From assembly GCA_965365465.1 (NCBI GenBank), contig CBDUBU010000034.1:1-20840 (forward strand): DNA of 20,840 bases, in the 5' to 3' direction. The notes below the pieces were generated by a model. It saw nothing but the letters and a program-made list of their open reading frames with translations, was not told the origin of the DNA and made no database searches. A program made the translations under genes and the position numbers. Position 1 is the stretch's first letter, and the number at the start of each line of letters is the position of its first letter. Origin of the DNA: CBDUBU01 sp965365465. Its GTDB lineage: Bacteria > Bacteroidota > Rhodothermia > Rhodothermales > DASSAV01. Shown piece by piece: positions 1 to 7,729 of the stretch.

Positions 1-7
1 AAATGCG

Positions 8-1282
8 ATGTCTTACCGATCCCATCAATCAGCCGGGCAGGCGATTATCGCGCGCTGCGGCATCGTCACGCTGAGTGACACGCGAACTCCGGAGACGGAT
101 CGAACCGGCCGTTGCATCCAGGATTTGCTGGAGCAGGCAGGGCATACCATTCTGAACCAGCCTCATCTGAAAGGCCCTGAGTTGACGGAAGCGCTTCGGG
201 AAACACAGGCCGAGGTTCTCGTCGTGCGCTCTACCAAAGTACCGGCAGAGGCTATAACCGCAGGCTCCCGACTCGAACTCATTGTCCGGGCCGGAGCAGG
301 CTATGACACCATCGACGTTGAAGCGGCATCAGGCAGGGGGGTTTTCGTTGCAAATTGCCCCGGAAAGAATGCTGCTGCCGTTGCAGAACTGACATTGGGA
401 CTTATTCTGGCGCTTGACCGGTATATCCCTGACAACGTTGCGGACGCAAGAAGGGGGCAATGGAACAAGGGACGGTATTCGAAAGCGGAGGGCATCCGGG
501 GAAAGACGCTTGGGATTATCGGCATGGGCAGCATCGGGCGTGAAGTTGCGCAACGGGCGCGTGGCTTTGGCCTGCGCGTGATAGCGTGGAGCCGGTCGCT
601 GACTGGAGAGGCTGCCGCCGAAATGGGGGTCGCGCGCCGTGATAGCCCGCTGGAAATAGCGCGTGAGGCAGATATCGTGACCTTGCACGTTGCCTCGACA
701 CCCGACACAAAAAAACTTGCGGATCGCGCCTTCTTCGAGGCCATGAAGCCGGGCTCCTACTTCATCAACACAACGCGCAGCGCGGTAGTGGATGAAGCGG
801 CGCTGCAATGGGCGATGGACGAAAAGGGAATTCGGGCTGCGGTCGATGTCATCGAGAACGAACCTGCCGGGAAAGAAGGCGCCTTTGAGCACCCGCTGGC
901 AAACCATACGGCGTTGTATATAACGCACCATATCGGCGCTTCCACAGAAGAAGCACAGGAGGCCGTCGCCATGGAAGCGGTGCGGATCATCAACGCCTAT
1001 AGTGAGACGGGCAAGGCGCCGAACTGCGTCAACCTGGCGCAACATACTCCTGCCACCCATCTTCTGACGGTTCGTCACCTGGACAGGGTAGGGGTTCTGG
1101 CGGGAATACTGGATGAAGTGCGCAAGGCCGGCTGGAATATTCAGGAAATGGAGAACCTGGTTTTTGAAGGCGCAAAAGCGGCCTGCGCCCGCATACGCTT
1201 TGACGGAGAACCGTCCGATGAGGTGGTCAATAGCATCTCGCAACAGCAAGATGTGCTGGCAGCATCCGTCATTCCGCTCTGA
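8..1282 (+). CDS. serA: D-3-phosphoglycerate dehydrogenase with a MoaB-like N-terminus
   Basis: Oxidises 3-phosphoglycerate to 3-phosphohydroxypyruvate with NAD+, the first step of serine synthesis in the cytoplasm. The 424-residue product has the PGDH substrate segment VRSTK (73-77), the Rossmann motif GMGSIG (172-177), and the catalytic Arg257, Glu285 and His308 (in HHIGAST). A C-terminal ACT-like domain spans about 350-424 and begins LLTVRHLDRVGVLAGIL. The arginine motif reads NTTRSAVVDE instead of the usual R-G form. Residues 1-48 do not look like PGDH: CGIVTLSDTRTPETD...LLEQAGH matches the start of MoaB, and the usual first strand and helix of PGDH are missing. No stop lies upstream in frame before the window edge, but MSYRSHQ resembles a MoaB start, which supports the ATG at 8. 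serC follows 237 bp downstream on the same strand. The family call is firm; the effect of the odd N-terminus is unknown. Confidence 0.93.
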   Translation: MSYRSHQSAGQAIIARCGIVTLSDTRTPETDRTGRCIQDLLEQAGHTILNQPHLKGPELTEALRETQAEVLVVRSTKVPAEAITAGSRLELIVRAGAGYDTIDVEAASGRGVFVANCPGKNAAAVAELTLGLILALDRYIPDNVADARRGQWNKGRYSKAEGIRGKTLGIIGMGSIGREVAQRARGFGLRVIAWSRSLTGEAAAEMGVARRDSPLEIAREADIVTLHVASTPDTKKLADRAFFEAMKPGSYFINTTRSAVVDEAALQWAMDEKGIRAAVDVIENEPAGKEGAFEHPLANHTALYITHHIGASTEEAQEAVAMEAVRIINAYSETGKAPNCVNLAQHTPATHLLTVRHLDRVGVLAGILDEVRKAGWNIQEMENLVFEGAKAACARIRFDGEPSDEVVNSISQQQDVLAASVIPL

Positions 1283-1390
1283 GTGGGCGCAGCGGGCGGA
1301 CAAAGCGCTTATTTGTGGCTTGCCTCCATGTTGCGAGGGATAGGTAATTGCATTATCCTGAACGCTGTAAGCGCTGGCCTGTTGGGCGTT

Positions 1391-1402
1391 TGCATATATG
1401 CA
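1391..1402. repeat. perfect 12-bp palindrome in the serA-serC gap
   Basis: TGCATATATGCA is its own reverse complement and sits in the only sizeable gap between the two serine genes, about 120 bp before serC. It could be a regulator half-site pair, but a 12-bp AT-rich palindrome could also be chance. No promoter hexamers pair convincingly with it. Confidence 0.3.
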
Positions 1403-1519
1403 TAACGGAGCTTGCATGGACGCAGCCTGACGACGCTTACCTGCCGGTACAAGGTTCCCCATTAGATATAACCGGCGCTGAACATTCAGATACTTGAACT
1501 TGAAATCAAGGTCCCTACC

Positions 1520-2638
1520 ATGATGCAACCTGTTGATTACCAGACGCCTCATGAGGCGGCAACCTATACCCGCCTGTTCAATTTCTCAGCCGGCCCGGCG
1601 GTGCTGCCGGAAAGCGTGCTGCTTGAGGTGCGTGACGAACTTCCCGTTTATAAAAACATCGGTGCTTCGATTCTCGAAATCAGCCACCGTTCGCCGGAGT
1701 ACGATCAGATCGTAGCGTCAGCGGAGAGCCTGCTGAAGAAGCTGTTAGGTCTGTCGGAAGGGTGGCATATCCTGTTTTTGCAGGGCGGCGCCTCCATGCA
1801 GTTTCATCAGGTTCCGCTCAACTTCCTCCCGAAAGAAGGAACAGCCGACTATCTCATAACGGGTTCCTGGGCAAAGAAGGCGTTCAAAGAGGCGAAGTTG
1901 CTGGGCAGTCCTCATGCAGCGGCAACCAGCGAGGACAGGAATTTTTCGTACATTCCCGACCCGAGTACCTGGGATCTGAGCGAGCAGGCTGCTTATCTGC
2001 ATTTTACCTCGAACAATACCATTTTCGGCACACAGTTCAGCAAGGAGCCTGATACAACGGCGCCGCTGGTCTGCGATGCTTCCAGCGACTTCCTGAGCCG
2101 CCCCATTGATACCGACCGCTACGGGTTGATCTACGCAGGCGCTCAGAAAAATCTGGGCCCCGCTGGTGTGACGCTGGTGCTGGTCAAGGATGGTTTCTTG
2201 CAGAAGCGCAACCAGCAGCTTCCCACCATGCTCGATTACGGAACGCATGTCGGGACATTGTTCAACACGCCTCCCGTCTTTGCCGTCTACATCGTGGAAA
2301 AAGTGTTGCGCTGGCTGGACCAGTTGGGAGGTCTGGAAGCCATCAGGCAGATCAATGAGGACAAGGCAGACAAGCTGTACGCCCGCATCGACAGAACCGA
2401 TTTCTATCGCGGCACGGCTGATAAGGACTCGCGTTCAAAAATGAACGTCTGCTTCCGTCTCGCCGATGAGTCTCTGGAGAAACGATTCATCGAAGAGGCG
2501 AAGGCGCAAGGGCTGCTTGCCCTCAAGGGGCACCGTTCGGTCGGCGGCATCCGGGCTTCCATCTACAATGCCTGCCCGGCGGAGGCCGTAGACGCCCTGA
2601 TAGCCTTCATGGATGCGTTTGAGAAGAAGAACGGTTGA
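1520..2638 (+). CDS. serC: phosphoserine aminotransferase SerC
   Basis: Transfers the amino group of glutamate to 3-phosphohydroxypyruvate, giving phosphoserine, the step directly after SerA. It may also act in pyridoxal phosphate synthesis, as SerC does in other bacteria. The 372-residue, class V PLP-dependent protein shows FNFSAGPAVLPESVL (20-34), ISHRSPEY (54-61), QGGASMQF (88-95) and the PLP lysine K210 in YAGAQKNLGPAGV. The end, GHRSVGGIRASIYNA, is typical of the family. It carries about 15 extra residues before the usual start. The first of two tandem ATGs is favoured by AAGG at 1508-1511, eight bases upstream. The 237-bp gap from serA may hold a promoter of its own, but I could not identify a convincing one. 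The phosphatase SerB is not in the window. Confidence 0.96.
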   Translation: MMQPVDYQTPHEAATYTRLFNFSAGPAVLPESVLLEVRDELPVYKNIGASILEISHRSPEYDQIVASAESLLKKLLGLSEGWHILFLQGGASMQFHQVPLNFLPKEGTADYLITGSWAKKAFKEAKLLGSPHAAATSEDRNFSYIPDPSTWDLSEQAAYLHFTSNNTIFGTQFSKEPDTTAPLVCDASSDFLSRPIDTDRYGLIYAGAQKNLGPAGVTLVLVKDGFLQKRNQQLPTMLDYGTHVGTLFNTPPVFAVYIVEKVLRWLDQLGGLEAIRQINEDKADKLYARIDRTDFYRGTADKDSRSKMNVCFRLADESLEKRFIEEAKAQGLLALKGHRSVGGIRASIYNACPAEAVDALIAFMDAFEKKNG

Positions 2639-2703
2639 CAGCGCGGAATGCGGGTTGCCAGAGTCTGTCTTAACCCGCAATTCTCAGAATCCGACGGCAT
2701 CGA

Positions 2704-2738
2704 TGCAGAAGGGACGTTGCATACGCGTCCCTTCTGCA
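2704..2738. promoter_or_regulatory. 13-bp perfect inverted repeat around the pnt -35 box (candidate operator)
   Basis: The arm TGCAGAAGGGACG (2704-2716) is repeated exactly in reverse complement at 2726-2738, with a 9-base centre. The centre begins with the -35 hexamer TTGCAT (2717-2722), and the right arm fills the spacer up to the -10 box. No T-tract follows on either strand, so an intrinsic terminator for serC is less likely than a repressor operator. Which regulator binds is not visible. Confidence 0.6.
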
Positions 2739-2745
2739 CTAAAAT
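2717..2745 (+). promoter_or_regulatory. predicted sigma-70 promoter of the pnt operon
   Basis: TTGCAT (2717-2722), a 17-base spacer and TAAAAT (2740-2745) form a good sigma-70 match. Transcription would start near 2752, leaving a leader of about 43 bases before the pntAA ATG at 2795. The spacing and the -10 sequence are the same as in the predicted amt promoter. Confidence 0.6.
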
Positions 2746-2794
2746 GGGGCCGTGTTGTTAGAGAAATACATCAGGCCCACAGAACTTGGTTGCT

Positions 2795-3931
2795 ATGGCT
2801 TTCACAGTTGGATGTCCCGCTGAATCGATGTCCGGAGAACGGCGCGTGGCGCTGACACCTGATGTCGTACCGCGTCTGGTTAAAAAGGGCGTTGAGGTGC
2901 TGGTGGAAGCCGGCGCCGGGGCGGGTGCGTTTCATCCGGACGAAGCATATATGGCGCAGGGCGCGCGCATGGTCAGCCGGCAGGAAGCCTTTGCCGCGGA
3001 CGTAGTGGTCAAGGTGCAGCCTCCAACCGATCAGGAAATCGGGCTGATGAAATCGGGCGGTGCGCTCATTGCTTTTCTGGAGCCACTCGATCACCCGGAG
3101 CGTGCGCGGGCGCTGGCTGGCGCCGGCATCACGGCGCTCAGCATGGAGATGGTGCCGCGCCTGTCGCGTGCGCAGAAGATGGACGCACTCTCGGCCATGG
3201 CATCTGTTACAGGCTACAAGGCGGTTCTGCTGGCGGCGGAAGCATTGCCCAAGTTTTTCCCCCTCCTCACGACGGCGGCGGGAACCGTGCGTCCGTCGAA
3301 TGTGCTCGTGCTTGGCGCCGGTGTGGCAGGCTTGCAGGCCATCGCCACGGCGCGGCGGCTAGGTGGGCGCGTCTCGGCCTATGACGTGCGCGAAGCAGTC
3401 CGCGAGGAGGTCCAGAGTCTGGGAGCCAACTTCGTCGAACTGGAAATGGAAGTGAGCGGAATGCAGGACGCGGGAGGCTATGCAAAAGCGCTCGAACAGG
3501 ACAAGCAGCAGCGGCAGGCGCAGTTGCTGGAGCCGCACGTTGCGAAGGCCGACGTTGTGATCTGCACGGCGCTGGTGCCCGGTCGCCGTGCGCCGCTGCT
3601 GGTAACAGAGGCGGCGGTCGAGGGGATGGCCGGTGGATCGGTAATCGTAGATCTGGCCGCTCCAAATGGAGGGAACTGTGCGCTGACGGAGCCGGGTCAG
3701 GTCGCCGAGCGGCGCGGCGTCAAGATCTTCGGGCCGCTGAACCTGGCTTCCGAGATGCCTATCCATGCAAGCCAGATGTACGCACGGACGATACTGGCGA
3801 TGGTGCTTGAGTTCACGAGAGAAGGTGAGTTCGTAACCTCTTTTGACGACGAGATATTCCGGGGAGCTTGCCTGACGCACCAGGGTGAAGTGGTTAATGA
3901 ACGCGTTAAAGGCTTGATCGGGGCTGCGTGA
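2795..3931 (+). CDS. pntAA: NAD(P) transhydrogenase subunit alpha part 1 (NAD-binding domain I)
   Basis: Soluble NAD(H)-binding domain of the proton-translocating transhydrogenase, which uses the proton gradient to reduce NADP+ with NADH. The 378-residue product shows GERRVALTPD near the N-terminus, RAQKMDALSAMASVTGYKAV at about 126-145, the dinucleotide-binding GAGVAG (174-179), and VPGRRAPLLV. The membrane part found in the one-piece E. coli PntA (about 510 aa) is absent and is encoded separately just downstream. The frame can be extended 9 bases to a TTG at 2786, but the ATG at 2795 gives the usual MAFTVG start. No clear Shine-Dalgarno precedes it. It is the first gene of a three-gene operon behind the dyad-bearing promoter at 2704-2745. 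Confidence 0.95.
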   Translation: MAFTVGCPAESMSGERRVALTPDVVPRLVKKGVEVLVEAGAGAGAFHPDEAYMAQGARMVSRQEAFAADVVVKVQPPTDQEIGLMKSGGALIAFLEPLDHPERARALAGAGITALSMEMVPRLSRAQKMDALSAMASVTGYKAVLLAAEALPKFFPLLTTAAGTVRPSNVLVLGAGVAGLQAIATARRLGGRVSAYDVREAVREEVQSLGANFVELEMEVSGMQDAGGYAKALEQDKQQRQAQLLEPHVAKADVVICTALVPGRRAPLLVTEAAVEGMAGGSVIVDLAAPNGGNCALTEPGQVAERRGVKIFGPLNLASEMPIHASQMYARTILAMVLEFTREGEFVTSFDDEIFRGACLTHQGEVVNERVKGLIGAA

Positions 3932-3946
3932 GACGCGCCTTGTGAG

Positions 3947-3969
3947 CCGGCGCCCGGAAAGAACGCCGG
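3947..3969 (+). repeat. short hairpin between pntAA and pntAB
   Basis: CCGGCG (3947-3952) pairs with CGCCGG (3964-3969) across an 11-base loop, 16 bases after the pntAA stop. No T-tract follows, so it is not a standard terminator. It might affect transcript stability or subunit ratio, or be chance in G+C-rich DNA. Confidence 0.3.
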
Positions 3970-4036
3970 AAAGAGCAAGACAACCAGGAAGTCCGCCGGG
4001 AGCAGCGGAATCCTTCAGGATGAGCAAGAGGAACGT

Positions 4037-4342
4037 ATGTTAGAGAATCTGATCGTATTCGTGTTGGCCTCCTTCATTGGCTTTGAAGTGATTTCAAAGG
4101 TGCCGCAAACGCTGCACACGCCGTTGATGTCAGGTTCCAATGCCATCAGCGGAATCACGATTGTCGGAGCGCTGGTGGTCTCCGGCATGGTTGACGGAGA
4201 CTGGGCCAAGTGGCTGGGCGTCATAGCGCTGATAGCGGCAACGGTCAACGTGGTGGGAGGATTCCTGGTTACGGATCGGATGTTGCAGATGTTCAAGAAG
4301 AAAGCGCCGGAAAAGCGGGCTGAAAAACCGGTCAAGGTATGA
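4037..4342 (+). CDS. pntAB: NAD(P) transhydrogenase subunit alpha part 2 (membrane)
   Basis: Small membrane subunit that supplies the first part of the proton channel of the transhydrogenase. Its 101 residues contain about three hydrophobic helices (roughly 3-19, 36-51 and 58-80) and the typical stretch EVISKVPQTLHTPLMSGSNAISG. The tail, KKKAPEKRAEKPVKV, is highly basic, as expected on the cytoplasmic side. AAGAGGAA just before the ATG is a good ribosome binding site. It lies 105 bp after pntAA and 70 bp before pntB, the order seen in organisms with a split alpha subunit. Confidence 0.95.
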   Translation: MLENLIVFVLASFIGFEVISKVPQTLHTPLMSGSNAISGITIVGALVVSGMVDGDWAKWLGVIALIAATVNVVGGFLVTDRMLQMFKKKAPEKRAEKPVKV

Positions 4343-4412
4343 CAGGGATCCGTGATCGCCGGGGAAGGCAGCACGGGCGGTAAAAGAAAGTGCAAAGCAT
4401 AAACAGAGCGAC

Positions 4413-5888
4413 ATGAAAACGATTTTAATCGACCTGTCATACTTGATTGCGTCGGTGCTGTTCATCGTCGGGATGAAGCGGCTCCAAAGTCCGGCTACAG
4501 CCCGGCTCGGCAACCAGTTGTCCGGTGTGGGGATGCTGCTGGCCGTCGTGGCGACCCTGTTCCTGCACGAGATCATCACCCCCTGGGAGATGCTGCTGGG
4601 GCTGGTGATAGGAACAGCCATCGGCGCTGTGCTGGCGCAGCGCGTGGCAATGACCTCCATGCCGGAAATGGTAGCGGCCTTCAACGGATTTGGCGGGATT
4701 GCTTCGGCGCTGGTTGCAGGGGCGGAAATCGCCCGTTACCTGGTGGAGCGTCCTGCTTCCGGGGTCGTCGCGCTGACTTCAACCCCTCAGGTCGGAGCAG
4801 GACTGGAGCCGTTCGATGTAGGTCTGGCCATAACCATCGGGCTTAGCATTTTGATAGGCGCGGTGACCTTCTCCGGGAGTTTTGTCGCTTTCGGAAAGCT
4901 GGGAGGGTACGTATCAGGCAATCCGGTAAATTTTGCTGGAATGCGGGTCATCAGCGTCGTACTGGCGCTTGGCGCCGTGGCAGCGGTTGTGGCTATGAGC
5001 GTGGGCGCGGATGGGTTTCCCTTGCAAGGTGCGCCGGAAGTAGTCTGGGGGGCGGTAGCCCTCGGGGTCATTGCGCTGGTGCTGGGTGTGCTTCTGGTGC
5101 TTCCGATTGGTGGAGCGGATATGCCGGTCGTCGTAGCGCTGCTCAATTCCTATTCAGGGCTGGCGGCTTCTGCAACCGGCTTCGTGCTGAACAATACAGC
5201 CCTCATTATCAGTGGTGCGCTGGTCGGGGCTTCTGGCTTGATCCTGACCAAGATTATGTGCGATGCCATGAACCGGTCGATGCTCAACGTGCTGCTGGGC
5301 GGTTTTGGGGGCGAGTCGGGCGACACGGATACAGGAATCGCCGTGCCGGAGGGGCGGAGCATCAATGAAACCTCTTCGGAAGACGTGGCCATTATGCTCG
5401 GTTATGCCGAAAAGGTGGTCGTGGTGCCGGGTTATGGAATGGCGGTGGCGCAGGCGCAACATGCCGTGCGAGAGCTGGGCGAGGAGTTGCAGAAGCGCGG
5501 GGTAGAAGTCAAGTACGCCGTGCATCCCGTAGCCGGCCGTATGCCCGGACACATGAACGTGCTGCTGGCCGAGGCCAATGTTCCCTACGACCAGCTCTTC
5601 GAGATGGACGAAGTCAACGGAGATTTTGACACGACAGACGTAAGCCTGGTCATTGGCGCCAATGACGTGGTAAACCCGGCAGCGCGTCACGATAAGGGCA
5701 GCCCTATCTATGGAATGCCGATTCTGGACGTTGACAAATCAAGGCAGGTCGTGGTGCTCAAGCGGAGTATGCGCCCGGGTTATGCGGGCGTCGAGAATGA
5801 ACTGTTCTACAACAGCAATACAGGAATGCTTTTCGGGGACGCCAAAGATTCCATAACGAAGCTTGTTACCGAGGTCAAGACGCTGTAA
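4413..5888 (+). CDS. pntB: NAD(P) transhydrogenase subunit beta
   Basis: Beta subunit of the transhydrogenase. The N-terminal ~300 residues form several membrane helices of the proton path, including the conserved AAFNGFGGIASALVAGAE (88-105), FGKLGG and YSGLAASATGF (247-257). The C-terminal part from about 330 is the NADP(H)-binding domain III, with VVPGYGMAVAQAQ (337-349), HPVAGRMPGHMNVLLAEA (371-388), GANDVVNPAA (415-424) and KRSMRPGYAGVENELF. The length of 491 residues is slightly above E. coli PntB (462). With pntAA and pntAB it makes a complete enzyme. No terminator is obvious after the stop. Confidence 0.97.
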   Translation: MKTILIDLSYLIASVLFIVGMKRLQSPATARLGNQLSGVGMLLAVVATLFLHEIITPWEMLLGLVIGTAIGAVLAQRVAMTSMPEMVAAFNGFGGIASALVAGAEIARYLVERPASGVVALTSTPQVGAGLEPFDVGLAITIGLSILIGAVTFSGSFVAFGKLGGYVSGNPVNFAGMRVISVVLALGAVAAVVAMSVGADGFPLQGAPEVVWGAVALGVIALVLGVLLVLPIGGADMPVVVALLNSYSGLAASATGFVLNNTALIISGALVGASGLILTKIMCDAMNRSMLNVLLGGFGGESGDTDTGIAVPEGRSINETSSEDVAIMLGYAEKVVVVPGYGMAVAQAQHAVRELGEELQKRGVEVKYAVHPVAGRMPGHMNVLLAEANVPYDQLFEMDEVNGDFDTTDVSLVIGANDVVNPAARHDKGSPIYGMPILDVDKSRQVVVLKRSMRPGYAGVENELFYNSNTGMLFGDAKDSITKLVTEVKTL

Positions 5889-6268
5889 GCCTGAAGGGAC
5901 CCCTGGTGTGCAGTTCTTTGCTGTTCACGAGATGGAAGCGACTCCTTCGGTCCTTTCCTCGCTCAGGCGCCTGCCATAGACGATTCATGCTTGCTCCGTG
6001 TCTTGCCGGAATCCCCCGGCGCTGTGTCATGCTGAATGGCATCCATGCATAAGGAACGGCACGCGCTTCTTTTGATCGACAGCCTTTACCGAAGCGTCTG
6101 CAAGAAGCTATCGGGCATAAACGCTTCGCGCCCGTCGGGGTGACACGTCGATTGATGAGGCGGCAACCCTGAAAGAGTCGTGTCCTGCTGGAACGAAAGA
6201 GAGCTTCTATGCTCCCCCAGAGGCATCTTCCGGCGGAATCTATGACCGGCAGGGAGATCTCTTGACAG
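5889..6268. other. non-coding gap between convergent pntB and GH88 genes
   Basis: This 380-bp stretch lies between two converging genes. No convincing coding frame or U-tract terminator is visible. At 6023-6036 TGTGTCATGCTGAA matches the core of the repeat-like element at 19291-19319, but the rest of that element is missing here, so it may be a decayed copy or chance. Confidence 0.5.
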
Positions 6269-7729
6269 TCACCCCGTATGAATCTGATCTCCAAAGAACC
6301 GGTAATACGGTTCGTCGTCCGCCATGCGTTGTAAAAACAGCGCGAGTTCGAGGGCGTGGTAGTCGCCCCACATGGACGATTCTCCGCAAGGTATTTTTCG
6401 TCCAGGGGGAATGTAATCCCATCCGTTGGGTCGGTGGTACACGGAGTGAAGGATCAGCCCCTGGTGCTCCGGATCTGATGAGAGATAGGGTTCGTCGAAA
6501 AGGGTTTCAGCCACGGTCAAGCCCGCCTGAAAGTACTGCGTTCCTTCCTCTCCAGCCCCGTTATTGGTGAGCCAGTGCCCGAGCCGTAAAAGCCCCTGCG
6601 CGGCGATAGCCGCTGCCGAACTGTCAACCGGCTCAAAATCGTTGAAGGGCTGCGCAGGTCGGTTCTGATAATCGCTTAGGTGTTGCAGTCCCGGCGCGCC
6701 GGTATCCCAATACGGGATGCCGTCGGTAGGAGTCTCGGACAGATAAAAATCTGCTGTTGCCCGCGCTACGTCCAGAAACCGCTGCCGAATGCTCTCCTTG
6801 CCGGAGAATAGGTCGCCGGCGCAGCCCGAAAGACTTTCTTCAGGGAGGCTATCGATAAACTCAAGTTCCTCGGCAAACCCAAGGAGAATCCATGCATGTC
6901 CGCGTGTCCATGTCGAGAAAGGAGAATATCCCTGCTGTGAACTTGGGTTGCGGTAACAGCCGTCATTCAGGTTGAATATCGATTCGTGCGCGACCCGACC
7001 ACGCTGATCGTATGTATCTCTGCCGGCCCCAAAATAAACATTGTATCGCGCGGTCGTTTCAGCATGTCGGATCAGGCGGTCGAGCAGGTTGATCCGGCGA
7101 TCCATTTCTCCCATCAACGCGTGGCCTAGCTGGTGGCTCAAGGCAGGGGCGCGCATCGAGCGAATCGTGTCCGCGAACAGGGAGTGCGGGCCGTTGAAGG
7201 AATAGACATAACCAAGCCCTTCCGGCAAATCGGTCCATCGTGCAGCCTGAACGGCTCCGGATGCCTGCAACGCCAGCGTATAGAACCGTCGCTCCCAGTC
7301 GTGCTCCGCGATTTTGCCTTCGTTCATCAGCCGCAGGAGATGGCCGTACGTACTCACATTGTTAAATCCGTGATCGTGAACCCCCATGTGGGTGATATGG
7401 TCGGCCATGAAGCTGATAGTGTTCTTCCGGCCCATTTCAAGAAAGTGTTTTTCGCCTGTAGCGTCGAAAACGAGCAGTGCAGCCCCATACTGGAATCCCT
7501 GCGTCCACTCGGTCCAACCCCGCGTGGTATAGGACCCCTGCACGGTAAATACAGGCGCCCCTTTCGAAACTTCCCAGGTGCGGTTGATGTGCTCGATCTT
7601 ATTGCCTGCCAGTTCAAAGACGTGTTGTAGTTTGGGGCGCAAGTCGGCAATGCATAAAGCGTCGGCTATCTGGAGCATAGTTGAACACGGATACAGTTTC
7701 AGTTCAAAGTCGGTGCATCTGAAATCCAC
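6269..7729 (-). CDS. GH88-family unsaturated glucuronyl hydrolase-like protein
   Basis: Probable glycoside hydrolase of family GH88, whose members hydrate the delta-4,5-unsaturated uronic acid left by polysaccharide lyases and so release the sugar. The 486-residue product shows alpha/alpha-barrel motifs: GWTEWTQGFQYGAAL (71-85), VHDHGF (117-122, Asp119 a likely catalytic residue), FNGPHSLFADTIRSMRAPAL (178-197, Asp187 a likely second), FSTWTRGHAWILLGFAEE (271-288) and GIPYWDTGAPG. It is longer than the ~380-residue classical enzymes. No signal peptide is evident, so it should be cytoplasmic. The GTG start at 7729 overlaps the upstream SDR gene by 26 bases. An ATG at 7678 (residue 18) would remove the overlap and cannot be excluded. 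The exact substrate is unknown. Confidence 0.8.
   Translation of the reverse strand: MDFRCTDFELKLYPCSTMLQIADALCIADLRPKLQHVFELAGNKIEHINRTWEVSKGAPVFTVQGSYTTRGWTEWTQGFQYGAALLVFDATGEKHFLEMGRKNTISFMADHITHMGVHDHGFNNVSTYGHLLRLMNEGKIAEHDWERRFYTLALQASGAVQAARWTDLPEGLGYVYSFNGPHSLFADTIRSMRAPALSHQLGHALMGEMDRRINLLDRLIRHAETTARYNVYFGAGRDTYDQRGRVAHESIFNLNDGCYRNPSSQQGYSPFSTWTRGHAWILLGFAEELEFIDSLPEESLSGCAGDLFSGKESIRQRFLDVARATADFYLSETPTDGIPYWDTGAPGLQHLSDYQNRPAQPFNDFEPVDSSAAAIAAQGLLRLGHWLTNNGAGEEGTQYFQAGLTVAETLFDEPYLSSDPEHQGLILHSVYHRPNGWDYIPPGRKIPCGESSMWGDYHALELALFLQRMADDEPYYRFFGDQIHTG

Noticed and set aside
329..1552. 407-codon open frame on the minus strand across serA
   Set aside because: It lies antisense to a clear PGDH, its protein is rich in Arg, His and Cys without known motifs, and it runs into the serC start. 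It is a by-product of G+C-rich codon use.
1551..1564. ATGAGGCGGCAACC occurs here and at 6155-6168
   Set aside because: A 14-base match in a window of this size is expected about once by chance, and the first copy is inside serC coding sequence.
5893..5958. GAAGGGACC and GGTCCTTTC could pair after pntB as a terminator
   Set aside because: The loop would exceed 45 bases, one pair is G-U, and no T-tract follows.
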